A DNA stretch of 64,000 nt from Cannabis sativa (taxonomy: Eukaryota > Streptophyta > Magnoliopsida > Rosales > Cannabaceae): the NCBI RefSeq assembly GCF_029168945.1, contig NC_083609.1, forward strand, positions 23,495,501 through 23,559,500, read 5' to 3'. Both the position numbers and the translations under genes were made by a program. This document shows positions 1-12,855 of the stretch, piece by piece (position 1 is the stretch's first letter; every line of letters starts with the position of its first letter). The notes under the pieces are model-generated. The model was not told the origin of the DNA. It made no database searches and saw only the letters and a list, made by a program, of their open reading frames with translations.

Positions 1-1189
1 AGGAGCAGGCTGAGCTTTTGATGGTTGATTTTGGTGCTCATTTCTCCATTGCCCTCCGGAAGATTGTGCTTGGTTGGGATCTTTCCAACTGAAATTTGGG
101 TGGTTTCTCCAACCAGGGTTGTACGTATTAGAGAATGGCTTATTGTAGGTCCCTAAGGCATTGCATTGCTCTTCATAAACCCCCTTCATTTCTCTAAAGG
201 CTAAACAATCCTTAGCTAAATGATCCGATTCTCCACACACAAAACATGGCTCATGTATTTCTGCTTTGGCAACCATATTCAGTCCTTGCCCACTTTTTTT
301 TTTAAAGGCCTCAAGTTGCTTTGTTAAGGACTCAACTTGGGCTTTGAGACTGTCCTCCTCCCTTAGTTGGTAAATTCCTGCTGGTCGATTTCTGTTAGTG
401 CTTTCAGTAGCACTTGGACCAGTCCAAGTATGAGATTTTTCTGCAAGCTCATTGAGATATTCAAAGGCTTCTTCAGGTTTTTTTTTTGAGGAATTCACCA
501 TTGCACGTCATTTCTATAAACTGGCGTTCACGACTAGTGAGGCCTTCATAGAAATAACTAACTAGGCGCCATTTTTCATAACCATGGTGGGGACAAAGAG
601 TTAACAGTTCTTTAAACCTTTCCCAGACTTGATAAAGAGTTTCATTGTCTTTTTGGGAAAAGGTAGAAATCTGCCTTTTTAAACCATTGGTCTTGTGGTT
701 AGGGAAGTATTTGTGAAAGAATGATGATGTCATTTCTTCCCATGTTCCAATAGACCTTGGTCTCAGAGAGTATAACCAGCTTTTAGCTTTATCCTTCAAA
801 GAGAAGGGAAAAAACTTTAATCGCACAGTATCCGCGATATTAGCTTGGTTATAAAAAGTGGCTACCACATCCTCAAATTCCCTAATATGCACATAAGGAT
901 TTTCATTTTCTAAACCATGGAAATTTGGCAAGAGTTGAATCATGCCAGGTTTGAATTCAAAATTGGGCATATTAGGTGGAAAGAGGATACAAGAAGGGGT
1001 AGGAGTGCGAGTAGGATGGAGATAGTCATTAAGACTTCTCTGCTGAATTTCATCATGATGGGCCATGGCGAATGGATTATGAGCAATTGTTGAGGTGGGA
1101 GAGGCAATGCTTGATGTATCGGAAGAGTTATCACTAGGGGTGTTGGGTCTCCTTACAAATCTCCCTAGTTCATCTCTATGACGATTCAT
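1..1189 (-). pseudogene. gag polyprotein of the left Athila-like element, frame broken at a T10 run
   Basis: The first part (1189 to 473) reads 238 residues. A Ser/Thr/Pro-rich N-terminus is followed by a retrotransposon gag (capsid) domain at about residues 95-230, with the typical FFPFSLKDKAKSWL and WERFKELL blocks. The frame then stops just after the homopolymer at 478-487. The next frame stays open from there to position 1. It encodes a coiled-coil-like Lys/Glu-rich segment and a zinc knuckle of the form C-X2-C-X4-H-X4-C at 205-246, as expected for the nucleocapsid part of the same protein. The break is a one-base change in a run of ten T (A on the coding strand), so it may be a real mutation or a sequencing error. 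The start ATG (1187-1189) is followed by a basic residue-rich stretch, usual for Athila gag. The 3' end is outside the window. Confidence 0.8.
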
Positions 1190-2128
1190 TCACTTAATTT
1201 TTTTTTTTAATTTTTTTTTTTTTGTTAAACTTGTTTCTTGGTAAATTTGGACAATTTGAAATGATCTTACATGCCTCACCAGACTCCCCGGGGTACTAAG
1301 TGAGTATGAAAAATCACAATTCAAATATTTCTAACCAAATGACCAATAAGTAAAATAAATTACTTATTTTGAAGGAACAAGCTTGGTTTTTTTTTAAATA
1401 GTAATAAGTCCAAAAATGTAATAAGACAAGGGCATACACAAGAAATATTCCCAGGCCGATTGGGAAGGTTGCCAAGGTACCGCTTCGTCCCACACTTTCC
1501 TAGACAGAACCAAGGTTCCCAGGAAAGTGTAGAGGGTACTCTATCACAAGCCTTAAAAGCCAATCTTTCTAGACAGAATACTCTCAGTTTTTACCACTTG
1601 TTGCATTACACTTTGTTCCTAATACTATAAAGTTTTATGAATAATTTTATTTTAGAATTTTATGAATTTTTTTTTTTTTTAAAAAAATAAAGAGGTGGAA
1701 CCTAAATTAAAGCTAATCTAAAACCTAAGGTTACACAAATTAAGGGACTAAACCTAATAATTTGAAATCTATAAATTTAAAGCTAAAGAAAAAAAATAAT
1801 AAATGACAAATAATTACAAAATTAACAATGAATGATAATTTGAACACAATAAATGTAGAAAAGAAAAGAAAAATATGTAAAAAAAAATTAATGACTAATA
1901 TATATATTATATATAACTAATACCACATATATAATTGAACGAAAAGAGAAAATAAAAATATATGTATATAAATATATAAGCGTATAATAAATATGACAAT
2001 TTTTTTTTTTAAGTTATTAGACACAAAGAGAAAAATTAATAATTAAAAAAAAATACAAGTGTTATATATACACATTATAGAATGACTTACCTCTTGGCTG
2101 AAAAGTCCACTAAGTTTTGATTTCAATC
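1190..2128 (-). other. untranslated leader of the left Athila-like element
   Basis: AT-rich sequence between primer site and gag start, with long A/T homopolymers. The 67-codon reading frame at 1360-1563 resembles no known protein. No RNA gene was recognised. Confidence 0.6.
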
Positions 2129-2146
2129 TCCCCGGCAACGGCGCCA
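2129..2146 (-). other. primer-binding site, tRNA-Asp type
   Basis: The minus strand reads TGGCGCCGTTGCCGGGGA, complementary to the 3' end of plant tRNA-Asp, the usual primer of Athila-type Ty3 elements. It lies five bases inside the LTR border at 2152. Confidence 0.85.
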
Positions 2147-2151
2147 AAATT

Positions 2152-3540
2152 TGATTACGCCCAAACTTGTCTTCACAAAGCGGTTGTTGTAGTGTAGCAT
2201 GGGCGGTCGTGTCCACAGAGAGATATCTTATCAAAAAGTGATTAGTAGAACTTTAAGCGCAAAAAGTAAATAAATCGTTGGTGGTTTTTGAGAAAATTTT
2301 GAAAATAAATTTAAAGCAAATAAAATTGGTAGAAAATTATAATAAAAAAAATGATAAGGTTTCAAGAATCACCTATATGTTTGGCTCATTTATTTGGGTT
2401 TTGATTCACACATATAACACAATTAAATTATTCACTTCCCAATAATTTAATCGGAAGATAAAACTTGAAGAACATATAATAAAAAAAAATGTATTTGAGT
2501 AATATAGAACTCTCACATTAAGATTGTAGAAAATAATCTTATGAAAAATCTAAGAATGACAATATACCTTTTGTTTGGTAATAATGCAATAAGAGATTAA
2601 TCATAAAATTATAATATTAATGTATATTTATCCTAATCATATTCACATAGAAAAAGCATGACTATTTCTATATAATACTAGATAGATAAATATATTAATA
2701 TAGAGATAAAAAAAAAGAAGAAAAATATACTACTCAAATGTATAAACTTTAAGCACTTGGTGAATCAAAACACAAGTAAATATTACCTCACATATAAGAT
2801 CATCCTTTACCTTATCTAGGAAACTAGCCAACAATGCTAGTCATTCTCACAATAATCTAAAAAGAAAATATGAGAAGAGATAGATAAAATAAAACTAAAA
2901 TTTACTATAGTTTTTGCCAATGAAAAATTACACACCAAATGTGTACAAGAGGTCTCCTTTATATAGTGTTTTTGGAGACACAAATGTGAAATAAAATCCA
3001 TGCATAGAATTAAAAAGGAAAGCTGAATAAATTTAAATTGAAAATAGCTTAATTTTTGGGATTAGAAATTTAAAGCGCACAATTGAGGCATGCTTGAGAC
3101 GTTCCTTGTCAGCAACAACTAATCAAATTGAAAATATACAATTTGATTAAGCCAAATCAGAAAGAAGATAATCTTGAACGTGGCCATTAAATTACAATCC
3201 CCAACTTCCTTGCCACATGTCGTACTCATAGGGAAATGGAATCAATCAAAATTGTTAATCCTCTTTGAATGTGATCCAATTTTACAACTGCTATTGAGTT
3301 GTGCAAACTAGAGAGAATAAAATCAATCTTAGATTTTCTCATGGGTTTATGCTATTGGGCTTCTCCTTTTGTCAACTTTACCAAAAATCATTTTCTTTCC
3401 TGCAAAATGAACATAAACTAAATTTAAAATAATATTTTCAATTATATAACATATCATATTAATTTCATGAAAATATTAATCAAAACTTAATTTAATTTAA
3501 ACTTTAACATCAATAAAATGATATTTTTGACCACTAATCA
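2152..3540 (-). repeat. 5' LTR of the left Athila-like element
   Basis: The 1389-bp LTR is bounded by a perfect 6-bp terminal inverted repeat (TGATTA at 2152, TAATCA ending at 3540). The inner border abuts the tRNA-Asp primer site. A TATA box (TATATAAA on the minus strand, 2958-2965) lies mid-LTR and marks the probable start of R. The right border abuts the Copia interior; the first five bases beyond it, CCATA (3541-3545), should be the target-site duplication. Confidence 0.8.
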
Positions 3541-4570
3541 CCATAGAATAGACTTGTTAACTAAAATTTCCTTTTATGTCCTTGTAATAGAAAACTTTAG
3601 GTTATTCCATGTGAATGGATAAAACTATAGTTCTATTGGCTTTTCTTCTTAGTTTCTTATCTTGACAATCCATTACTTGTTTAAACTCACAATGGATTTT
3701 AATCACTAGTGTCTCCCAAGTCATGAGAAGGTGAGTTCCTAGAAACTCTCCCACTACGACAAGGTACCGTGAATTATGTCTAAGAAAACTAAATGGTATT
3801 AATCTCTTCAGTTGTGACAAGACAACAGAGGCAGTGGGATCATCATATATCAAATAAGATGATAGAACACTTTTGGAATCAAGAATTAAATGTCTCCTTT
3901 ATTTGCTACTTGTTTTCACACTTAGTCATTTTCTTAGAAAAGTAGTATTTGTTTGAACAAACACTTTCTTATCTATTGACAATGGGATGGTCCACCCCTA
4001 ATCACTTAGAATAGCTAACAAACCATGGTTAACAGTTCTAGCTTTTCTTAAGATTTTGATTAGGTCATCCATGAATCTAGTAATGATTTACATTAAGTAT
4101 ACAACCATTAAATCATTCTGAAATTGTATTACCATAGAAGGAATTAGGCAACGACTAGTAACTAATCATCAACATGCAACTCGAAATTTCTGGGGAGGTA
4201 AGTTTGGATATAATTCAAAAATCAATTTAATGATCTTTGAACTGCATATCTACTAACTATTTCTCCACCCCTATCAGTTCGCAAGATCTTTAACCACTTA
4301 CCTTAATGGTTTTAACCATTGCTAGAAATTAATGAAATTTTTCAAACATTTCAAATTTCTTTGCTAAAAGGTATAATCTAGAGTTATCGTTTTAAGAATA
4401 CAACGAAAAACTCATAACCACCCCTGAATGTACATCCATCTGCGAATGAGATGAACTACTTTCAGTGGATATAGGCATATTAACTCTTTGCAGAGATTGA
4501 TCTTGTCAAATTCACTATGAACAAGATACAAATGCCATAGATAAAAAAAAATGTGGTAGTGTCTATTGAT
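3541..4570 (-). pseudogene. Copia pol remnant (pre-integrase and integrase to RT linker)
   Basis: Short, frame-broken stretches on the minus strand match Copia pol landmarks by eye. An LRTDRGGE-like integrase motif is encoded around 4268-4290 and an LWHL-like pre-integrase motif near 4530-4550. The 83-codon open stretch at 3602-3853 is a surviving fragment of the same region. Frames are interrupted many times, so no product is expected. The right-hand copy carries the same remnants at 48720-50135, which supports the assignment. Confidence 0.6.
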
Positions 4571-5429
4571 GACATAGGTTTAGTTACACCAAAGAGTTCT
4601 TAGAATACTGCAAGTGGATCCTGGTCACAGAATACCTAACTCATATTCCATACAGTTTTAATCTATTAATAGAAGATGGATATTAAACACTTAAGAAAGT
4701 GTAACTGTATTGTATTCTGGAATTAGAAATATAAGAAAATTTCTATTTGGAATCTAAAATTAAAGTCAAAGACTTAAATTTATACCAAATATAATGAGTA
4801 ATTCTATCTTGGACCAGCACTACTAATACAAACTCTAAGTCAGATTTGCCCATACAAGTAGGAGATTTCTAAGATTGAGGATTTATATCAATTGGGAATA
4901 GAATTTCGGGATTATAATCATATGCGTCATTTAAATTCTTAAGAGAAAATATAATGACATGAAATGATTTATAGACCATTCATCCAATGATATATTATTG
5001 AGCTAATTCGAAATGAATAAGCTAAGAGGAATTAGGATAATTTCGTTTATAAATAAGAATCCAACGATGCTTCGATTAGCGAAAGACAAAGTAATCTTAT
5101 TTATGTTATCTTCTTGTTTCATATTGTAAAAATACTAGTCTAAGGTGTCATCAATTGATGAACAGCTAGATGTTGCATATACAATATTTATCTTTCGAGA
5201 TCTTACACTATTATGTATGTCTAATGGTGAAAATCCATTAGGGATTTATCTCATTAGAAAAACAAACATGTTAGACCAACAATGAAGATTCGAAATTAAA
5301 CTACAACTTAATAACAGAAAATAACATGGTTCAATATAAATTCATACACAATTCAAAAATTATAAACATATAGCAAGTAGGAATGACTAGTGAAAATACT
5401 AAAACATACAATCCTAAATAATTTCCAAG

Positions 5430-5790
5430 GTTTTCAACAAGGCGATACAAAGGTCCCTAGGTAGGCGAGAGTCAAAGTATCATTTATTGAATAGAGTTGT
5501 CAGCTCATCTAAAATAGAAACCATTCTAGCAACCTTTTATTCGATCAAAATAAGAATCCAACGTTGTCCCGGTAGGCGAGAGTCAAGGTTATTCTTATTT
5601 TATGAGCTTCCACCATTGTTTCATGTTTTATGAGTTTATCTCTAAATAGTCACCGTAGGGGAGAGTCTAAATAGAGACGAAAACTCACAAAACACTTATC
5701 AAATGAAATCTTACGGTGTTAAATGCGTTCAAGGAATAACCATCCATAGGGGGACGAAGTCTAGCATCTCGAGGTTATATTGAAAACATT
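5430..5790 (-). repeat. diverged internal repeats with CGCCTACCGGGACA-type core
   Basis: The motif TAGGCGAGAGTCAA, preceded by CCCTAG, CCCGG or CCG-like sequence, recurs about every 80-110 bp in this part of the Copia interior. The right-hand copy has it at 47616-47829. The array is non-coding. Confidence 0.55.
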
Positions 5791-7096
5791 TAACTTTTGT
5801 AAGACCAACAATGGAGATCGAATATCTTAATAATAATCAAGCTCATTATTTAAAGTGAGTTGCATTTTCTTTGATTCTCTTTGTTTAATTTATTTATTTT
5901 AAATATATATTTATTTAAAATTTCCAATTTAGAATGAAAAATTCTAAATATAAATTTTAATTTAATATTTATAAATTTTACTTAGATGGATAAGAAAATA
6001 ACATGAATTATTTCCATCTTAGTAATAATTTCCAATAAATATTTAGAAAAATATTCAATTTAAGTTGTTACAAAATTAATTTAAATTAATTTACAACTCA
6101 AATTTTATTTTTTATAAATATATATTGCATTTCGAAAAATTAAAGTATTTATGAATACAATTTTCGAAAAATGCATGTTAAAATCAAAAATAAATCCTGG
6201 AAAAATTATTCTAATTTAATGTTGGCCTAAAATTAATTAATAAAATTAATTTACAACAAAAAATATAATTTTCCTATTTAATTAAATATGTAAGAAAAAT
6301 TTCAAATATTTAAGTATGATGATGAAAATCAACTTAAATATTAACTTTCTATTTAATTAAATACACTAGAAAAATACTTCAAGCAAAAATATCATTTATC
6401 TAGATTTTCCTTTGACTAATTAATTCAATTTCTAATAATATACTTTAATTCAATTTATTTTAATTAATCATTAAATGAAAAAATCATTGATTTAAGTTGG
6501 TCCAAAATTAAAATAAATAATTTACAACTTTAATCTATTTTTCAAATAAAATTCGAAATTCCAGCATTTAAGAAATGCAATTTTGAAATTTGATTAATAA
6601 AGAAAAAATATATTTTGAAAATTATTTAAATTTGGTTGAAAAAATAAATTTCAACTAAAAATAATTTTCTATTTATTTAAGTGTCATGAAAAAGAAATAT
6701 TTAAGTATCATGATGAGAATCAACTTAGATATTTAATTTTCAAATTAATTAAATGTATTAAATTCAAGAAATAAATAATTAAGTGTAGAGAAGACTTAAT
6801 TATTAATCTCTAGTTTAATACTAGGAAAAATATACTTAAAATAAATTGTATCAAAATTAATTATTTAAATATTTAATTTCACAATGTATAATATTTTCCT
6901 TTTAAATATTAGAAATAATAAGTAGTCTAGAAATAACTATCTAGAAAATATCTTATTTGACTAAGTATCTTTTCCACAAAATTTGAAAAAATATCTAATT
7001 TAGGTTGTATTAGAAAAAATCTAGAACCTAAATATTTTTCAAATTTAAATTTAATTAAATATTAAAAATTAAGTTGTAACCACTTAATTTGAAAAT

Positions 7097-7204
7097 ATTC
7101 CATTTTAAGTTAATATTCGAAAAGATATTAACTTAAAAAATATCTAAAATATTCCATTTTAAGTTAATATTCGAAGAGATATTAACTTAAAAAATATCTA
7201 ATGA
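7097..7204. repeat. 54-bp tandem duplication of a hairpin
   Basis: Two 54-bp units lie head to tail. Each contains an inverted repeat (TTAAGTTAATAT ... ATATTAACTTAA around a TCGAA/GAG loop). The right-hand Copia copy has a single unit (about 46115-46170), so the duplication arose in this copy. Confidence 0.75.
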
Positions 7205-9017
7205 ATCTTAATAACCAATGCCTAAAATTACTCAACTTAATTTTGAAATTTTAAATTCAAAAGATATTCAGATTCAAGTTGATTAGTTAGAAATAACTAA
7301 ATATCAACTTAAATAGGAATATCGAATGAAAAATTTGAATTAAGCTTCAGAAAGAATCTAGATGGTTATAATTCTATATTTAATTAAATATAAGAAAATA
7401 CATATAGTTTAGCTTAGAATAAAAATTCTTTAAACTATATTTTTCTTAAATTAATTTCAAAATAAATGAAATTAATTATGTTGCTAATCAATTTTATTAG
7501 GTTAAACTAGTTTAATTAACCTAGTACAGTTATTCAAATCAGGCAAATGGGCCTTCACGATTGGGGTAGTTCATGTGAGGGGGTGCTGGGTTCAGTATGT
7601 CGTACCCACTACTATGGCTCCCAACTCTCACATAAGGCCCAAAAGAGAGGAATTTAACCTTAATAAGAACAACTGTTATTAATTGAATACGCCCAAAAAC
7701 TAAATGGGCCTAAATAAATTCTATCAAGAACTATGATAATTTATTTTAGCAACATCAACCTATATGCATCTATAATAAAATTAAACACATAGGCTCTCAC
7801 AGGCACACTTTGGATGGGTCCTATCATGTTGCTAGGTCATACACAGATGAAAGAAGATTGTAAATATACATGTTACAAATTATTAACTTGACCAAGGGAG
7901 CCATCAGATCATTAGATCTGGCAAAAGGTAACCATGGCTATTTGCAATCAAGTAATAATAGGTTTTGAAAACTTACAAACAAGCTAAAACACATACTCCT
8001 GCAACAAGGTTAGCTGGATAGTTGGATGTAGGATTTATTTAATTTTAAATTAAATTATTAATTTCGAAATAATTAATTAAATAAAAAATAATTTTTCGAA
8101 AATTTTAAAAAAATTTGAATAATTCGTAATTTTAAAAAAAAAATTAAATTTAAAATTAAACCTACAATTTTGAAAAATTAGGTTTCAACCAACCTAAATA
8201 TCATTTCAAAATTTGCTAACTACTTTTAAAATTTAAATGTTATTTTATAAATAAAAATTAAATAAAAAATTAAAAAAGATAAATGAATATCTTTTTCAGA
8301 TTTTAAATGTAATTTAAATAAATAAAATAACAAAATTTAAAAGTTAGCAAAATATCTTATATCTATTTAAAATTACATGATTATAGTTATCTTATTTTAA
8401 ATTTAAATAAGGTCAAATTATTTAAAAAAAAATAATTTAAAAATTTAAAATCTGACCTTAAATTTAAAAATAAGATAAGGTATAATCAAATTTAAAAATA
8501 AGATAGATAATTAAGCAAAAAAGATAAATACTAACTATTTTAAATTCAAATTACACTAATATCTTGAATTAAATTTAAAAAATATTAAATTAATTCATAA
8601 TAATAATTAGAATTGAATTAGGAATAGTAATAGTATAAATATAGAACTACACAAAAAATCGGAAGTTAATTCCATGAAAAAGCATGAAAAATCGAAGAAA
8701 AACGAGAAAATTGTGAGTTGTACGGACAGTTTTCGCGATCGCAGGAAAATTTCAGCACAGCTCCGATTTTTTCAAATCTTCAAAAAATCATAACTAATTC
8801 AAATTAAATCAAAATTGAGTTCTGTAAAAAAGTAACTTGCTTAATTTTTTCCATACTATCCAATAAAAATAATTCCAGAAACAGAATCGCAATTATTTTT
8901 CATGAAAATTCACAAACATCAATCAATCATCAAATAACATTCAATACAACATGATACCATCCAAAAACAAACAAACAATCGTTTTAAAGTCCAAATTTCT
9001 TGCAAGTAAATCAATTA

Positions 9018-9034
9018 CCATGGCTCTGAGGCCA
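9018..9034 (-). other. primer-binding site, variant initiator-tRNA-Met type
   Basis: The minus strand reads TGGCCTCAGAGCCATGG. It resembles the common Copia primer site TGGTATCAGAGCCATGG with a two-base change (TA to CC). It lies two bases inside the LTR border. Confidence 0.65.
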
Positions 9035-9036
9035 GT

Positions 9037-10941
9037 TGTTGGAATTTATTTTACCAAGATCTTAGATCTACTCACAAGTATGTTTATTAACACCCTAAAT
9101 ATGAACTTTCTAAAACGATGAAATAAACACATATAAAGTTTAGGAAACCTTACATTGGGTGCAGCAGAATAATATGATTCCTTCCGTTCAGATATCTAGC
9201 CCTTGATTCCTTTCTGTAGCAGAGTATTATCAATATCTGAACCTGGATCTCTTTCTCTGAATCTTTGATGCTGAAACTCCTTCTTGCTAAAAGTCTTTCT
9301 TCACGATCTTCCTCACTATGATTGAGGTATCACTTGTTGTGTGTGGGCACTACTCATACACTAAGGATTTCGAAATTCAAGAGGAAGAGAGAGAGTGGGT
9401 TCGGCCAAAGATAGGGAGAGAGAAGGCTCAGGTTTTTCTGAATCAGAAGTGTCAGAAGAAAAGTCTAGAAATTTTAGTGTAATTTTCCTGAAGCCTTCAC
9501 TATCTATTTATAGCATTCCACTAGGGTTAGGTTTGAATTATTTGGCATTAAAATTATGAAAATATCAGTTTAAATTTCCTACAAAAGTGGCACGCCCTAT
9601 ACTAGTGGATTTGGGCCTCACTTTTTGCAATTTTGCAGTTTTATCTTTTTTTGCATCTGATTTTCTTAAAAACGCCAATTTTCTAATTCAACCATTCAAA
9701 TGCCAATTCTAACTATTTAATAACTATAAATAATTATTAAATAATATTGTCATTTATCATATTTATTAATTGAACCATACAAAGTATCATAATTAACAAA
9801 TATGCCCCTAAAACTCTTTCTTTACAATTTCGCCCTTACTTAGTGAAAATTCACAAATAGACATAGTCTAAATTGAGAATTATAATTGATTAATCAAAAA
9901 CAATTACATGAGTCTTACAAGCAATATTATCTCAACTAGTGCGGGGACCATGGGTCTATATAACCGAGCTTCCAATAAGTAGATCAAGAATTTAGCACTA
10001 AAATTCACTAACTTATTAATTCTTCGTTGAATCCACGCATAGAACTTAGAATTGCACTCTCAGTATATAGAATGCTCTATCTGTTCCACCATATAGACAC
10101 ATCATTAGTTATCCATTGTTATAATCCTAATTTGATCAATGATCCTCTATATGAATGATCTACACTGTAAAGGGATTAAATTACCGTTACACCCTACAAT
10201 GTATTTATTCCTTAAAACACTTGACCTCGTATAAATGATATTTCAGCTTATGTGAAATGAGTACTCCACCATTTATGTTCGTTTGGTCAAGCTCGAAGGA
10301 GATCATCCTTTGCTTACTATTCGCCAGATAGAAGCTATAGATTCCATGTTTATGATAGCGCTCCCACTCAATTGCACTACCGTGTTCTCAAAATGTACGT
10401 ATAACCCTGACCTAAAAGTAGGCTTAACTAACAAATCAAAGAACACGAATAGCCTCCTGAGATTGAGCCTAATCATAACAGGATTAAGATCATTTGATCT
10501 AGGATCAACTAGGCGATATTGACTTGAATAGATATTATGGTAAGTTTAATAAATCTAAGTCAAAGTACAATATCGGTCCCTTCCGATGCATACTCCATGC
10601 ATCCAACCTGAGCTTTACTTTAACCAATGTTCTGGAAAGAACATAGTATTTCTCCAAATACAAGTAAACTCTGTTGTAGATTATCATATCAGTAAAACCC
10701 TATGTCTGATAAATCTAGAAAACTTTATTCACATAGTCATGTTTACTTTCCAATGTGTTGACGGCACAATAAACTGGATCAAGTATGTGAAAAGGGTTTC
10801 AGATGAATTTATACATTCTGTACATATAATCATGAAATAAATCATGTGAACCATGCAACATTAAATGTTATTTCTTATCTATATTAATAAGTAAATCTGA
10901 TTATATTGAAATGAGTTTTATTTAGGGCATAAAACCCAACA
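9037..10941 (-). repeat. 5' LTR of the left Copia-type element
   Basis: About 1905 bp, starting TGTTGGGTTTTATGCCC on the minus strand and ending TTCCAACA (TGTTGG/CCAACA inverted ends). It is closely similar to the LTRs at 42393, 50651 and 31238. A TATA box (TATAAATA on the minus strand) lies at 9505-9512. Plus-strand reading frames here (60-84 codons) are shadows that recur antisense in every LTR copy and are not taken as genes. Confidence 0.9.
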
Positions 10942-11190
10942 ATTCCTACCATGCTTCCTCTTCTTCAGGAGGAACACTAGGAAAACTGAGTTTTAGTCCA
11001 TTGTATACTAACTTGTATAAACAGTTACCGGCCGATGAGCCTAATAAAATGGACTCATGGACTAAGGATAGTTAACGCTTGAACCACGTAAAAATCTCAT
11101 ATTTGTTATTCTGTTATTTCTTCCTTAAGCTCTAAAAATATTTAGTTGTCAAAAATCTTGGTAAACATTTTGGTGCTTTCATTGAGAGTT
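10942..11190 (+). repeat. possible end of another LTR plus a primer-site-like sequence
   Basis: The sequence just before 11170 ends in ...GGTAAACA and is followed by TTTTGGTGCTTTCATTGAGAG (broken here as TTTTGGTGCT plus TTCATTGAGAG), a junction like that between an LTR and an element leader. The left part would have been cut by the Copia insertion at 10941. No partner LTR was found, so this is tentative. Confidence 0.35.
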
Positions 11191-12855
11191 GAAGAAAGAA
11201 AGAAACATGCACGGTGGTCATTGACCCAAGCCTGATAAAAGGAGACCATGTGCAAGGAAATAAGAAGGAAGTCCGCCTACTCGTCTATTGAGGTCCGGCC
11301 AGAGGTCAGGAGCGTGCTGGTCAGGGGTGTTGTCGAGAGTAAAGGCCTACACCCTTGTCCAAACAAAGAAAGTACAGAAGGTGAACGCATATGGTCTTTA
11401 AACGTTCGTTGTACTCATGCTTGTTCCTAAAAGCTCAGATTTGGCTATCCAACTCTCTGGGAAGATTATCGGCCACTGGCATCCTCAAGCTCGAGTTCCC
11501 TACTGTCCACTAAGGCATAACTACGCAGACACAACGAGGTGCAAGAGACGTTGGGGCCAGGTGGAGAAATTAAGACCAGTTGCGTCAACGATGAACAACT
11601 CACGAAGGGCTATTAGATATAATGGCCTCGTCTAGCTCATAATCTCAACCCCTCAACCTCCGGTCTCAGCACCAATACTGATGTCAGTGCCAGATCAGCC
11701 GCCGACGACTACTTCCACTACCTTTTCGCTGAGCCGTGAAGTTGATCAGAAGCTGATATTGCCAGATTCTGCAGTTGAGGCCGCTCGGGATCTCATCCCA
11801 GTGTAGTCACCACCTGCTTAGCTTCTGATCAGGTCCAGTTATGGTATCATGGGGGGAAAGTGCACTGTCAAGGCAAATCACTTTTGGCAAAGTTTGCTGA
11901 GAGGGATTTCTGTCATTATGATGTAGCTATAACTCTGAAGTTACATCAAAGAAATTAACTCGAGACATTAAAAACCAGTTGGAAAATCTCTGTTGGAGTT
12001 ACACTCATCCAGCTGAAGATCTGAGCCTTTGCCTCAAAAGCTACTAAGTGCCTTGCAATCCACCAAAAGAAATAGACTGCCCAGGAGATCCTAGGGCGCA
12101 CTTGGTTGCATGCGTCTCTTAGAGCTTTCTGGAGCTCAGGAGACGAATGCACGTTATTTTCTATGAGTGAAACATCACTAGGGGTACAACACGTCTTCAA
12201 CCCTCCTTCCCAGAAGAGGAGGACTGCTTGAAGTGTGTCACATGCCCAACGATGTTTTAGCCTTTAGTCTTTTAAAGCGAAGTCATCACTTGAATTTTTA
12301 TACAACTTTAGCCTTCCCTCGCAAAAGCCAAAGTTTGCTTCATGAAAATTCAACATGACTCTCGCATGCACGTTGATTTTTGTGCGTGAAAGATTACTGG
12401 GGGTACGGCACGTCTTCAACCTTATGTTTTGACCAAAAATGGTGACAAAAAATAGTTCATTATTGATCAAAAAACCAGTCAAAAATTTTTAGTTTTTAGA
12501 GAGCCCTTTACCTCCTGCTCATTCTTGATCTTCTCTCAGCCTTCCCCTGATCTAGCCCCCACTTTTTTCTCCTGCCCTCACTTCCATTTATACTCCTCTT
12601 TTATCTGGTGTCAATTTCTCAAGGTATCATTTGACATGTGTCTATTATTACTTATGAGGTGGCATTGCATATCTTGACAAGTGTCTTGTATAAAAGGTGA
12701 GTCATAAGTTTGAGGTGCGTGGGTCATTCGGTCCGAGATATTGAGATCCCATCTGAGATAAGTGATTTATCTTGTTTGGATATGCGAGTCATCCCATCTG
12801 AGATATTTGAGTCATCTTGCCCGAGATAAGTGAGTTTGAACTAACTGAGGTAGGC
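11191..12855. other. decayed transposon interior, no intact gene
   Basis: Less AT-rich than its surroundings. A Ser/Thr/Pro-rich open stretch on the plus strand near 11640-11815 could be a gag N-terminus remnant, but nothing is diagnostic. The minus-strand frames at 11955-12200 and 12264-12482 both cover one copy of a direct repeat and are not treated as genes. Confidence 0.4.
12142..12421. repeat. imperfect direct repeat, two copies about 220 bp apart
   Basis: About 58 bp at 12142-12200 recurs at 12363-12421. Both copies share GCACGTT, GTGAAA, a CTA/CTGGGGGTAC block and CACGTCTTCAACC. Their origin is unknown. Confidence 0.6.

Larger units (their letters stand above)
1..3540 (-). mobile_element. 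Ty3/Athila-like LTR retrotransposon, 5' part, runs off left edge
   Basis: Read on the minus strand, this is the upstream part of an LTR retrotransposon: LTR (2152-3540), primer-binding site complementary to the 3' end of tRNA-Asp (2129-2146), an AT-rich leader (1190-2128), then gag (1189 down to position 1). Protease, polymerase and the other LTR lie beyond the left edge. The tRNA-Asp-type primer site and the gag type are those of the Athila/Tat branch of Ty3 elements. The right flank of the LTR is the interior of a Copia-type element, so this is a nested insertion. The uninterrupted version of the target is seen at about 49722-49735 in the right-hand Copia copy. Confidence 0.85.
3541..10941 (-). 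mobile_element. Ty1/Copia-type LTR retrotransposon, 3' part lost beyond the left Athila insertion
   Basis: On the minus strand this element has an LTR (9037-10941), a primer site (9018-9034) and a long AT-rich interior. It is the reverse complement of the right-hand element at 42393-49735, with the same order of landmarks: LTR, primer site, a long non-coding AT-rich block, a conserved block with CGCCTACCGGGACA-like motifs, then pol fragments. Homology stops at 3541, where the left Athila-like element is inserted. The remainder, including the 3' LTR, should continue outside the window. No long reading frame is left, so this copy cannot encode its own enzymes. Confidence 0.85.

Noticed and set aside
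5430..5790. CRISPR-like or tandem array suggested by recurring TAGGCGAGAGTCAA
   Set aside because: Repeats are few, diverged and unevenly spaced, and lie inside a plant retroelement.
10283..10840. Two plus-strand ORFs (79 and 84 codons) that recur as similar ORFs at 42539-42745 and 50748-51305
   Set aside because: They lie antisense inside every copy of one LTR. Their recurrence is explained by the LTR copies and there is no domain or codon signal.
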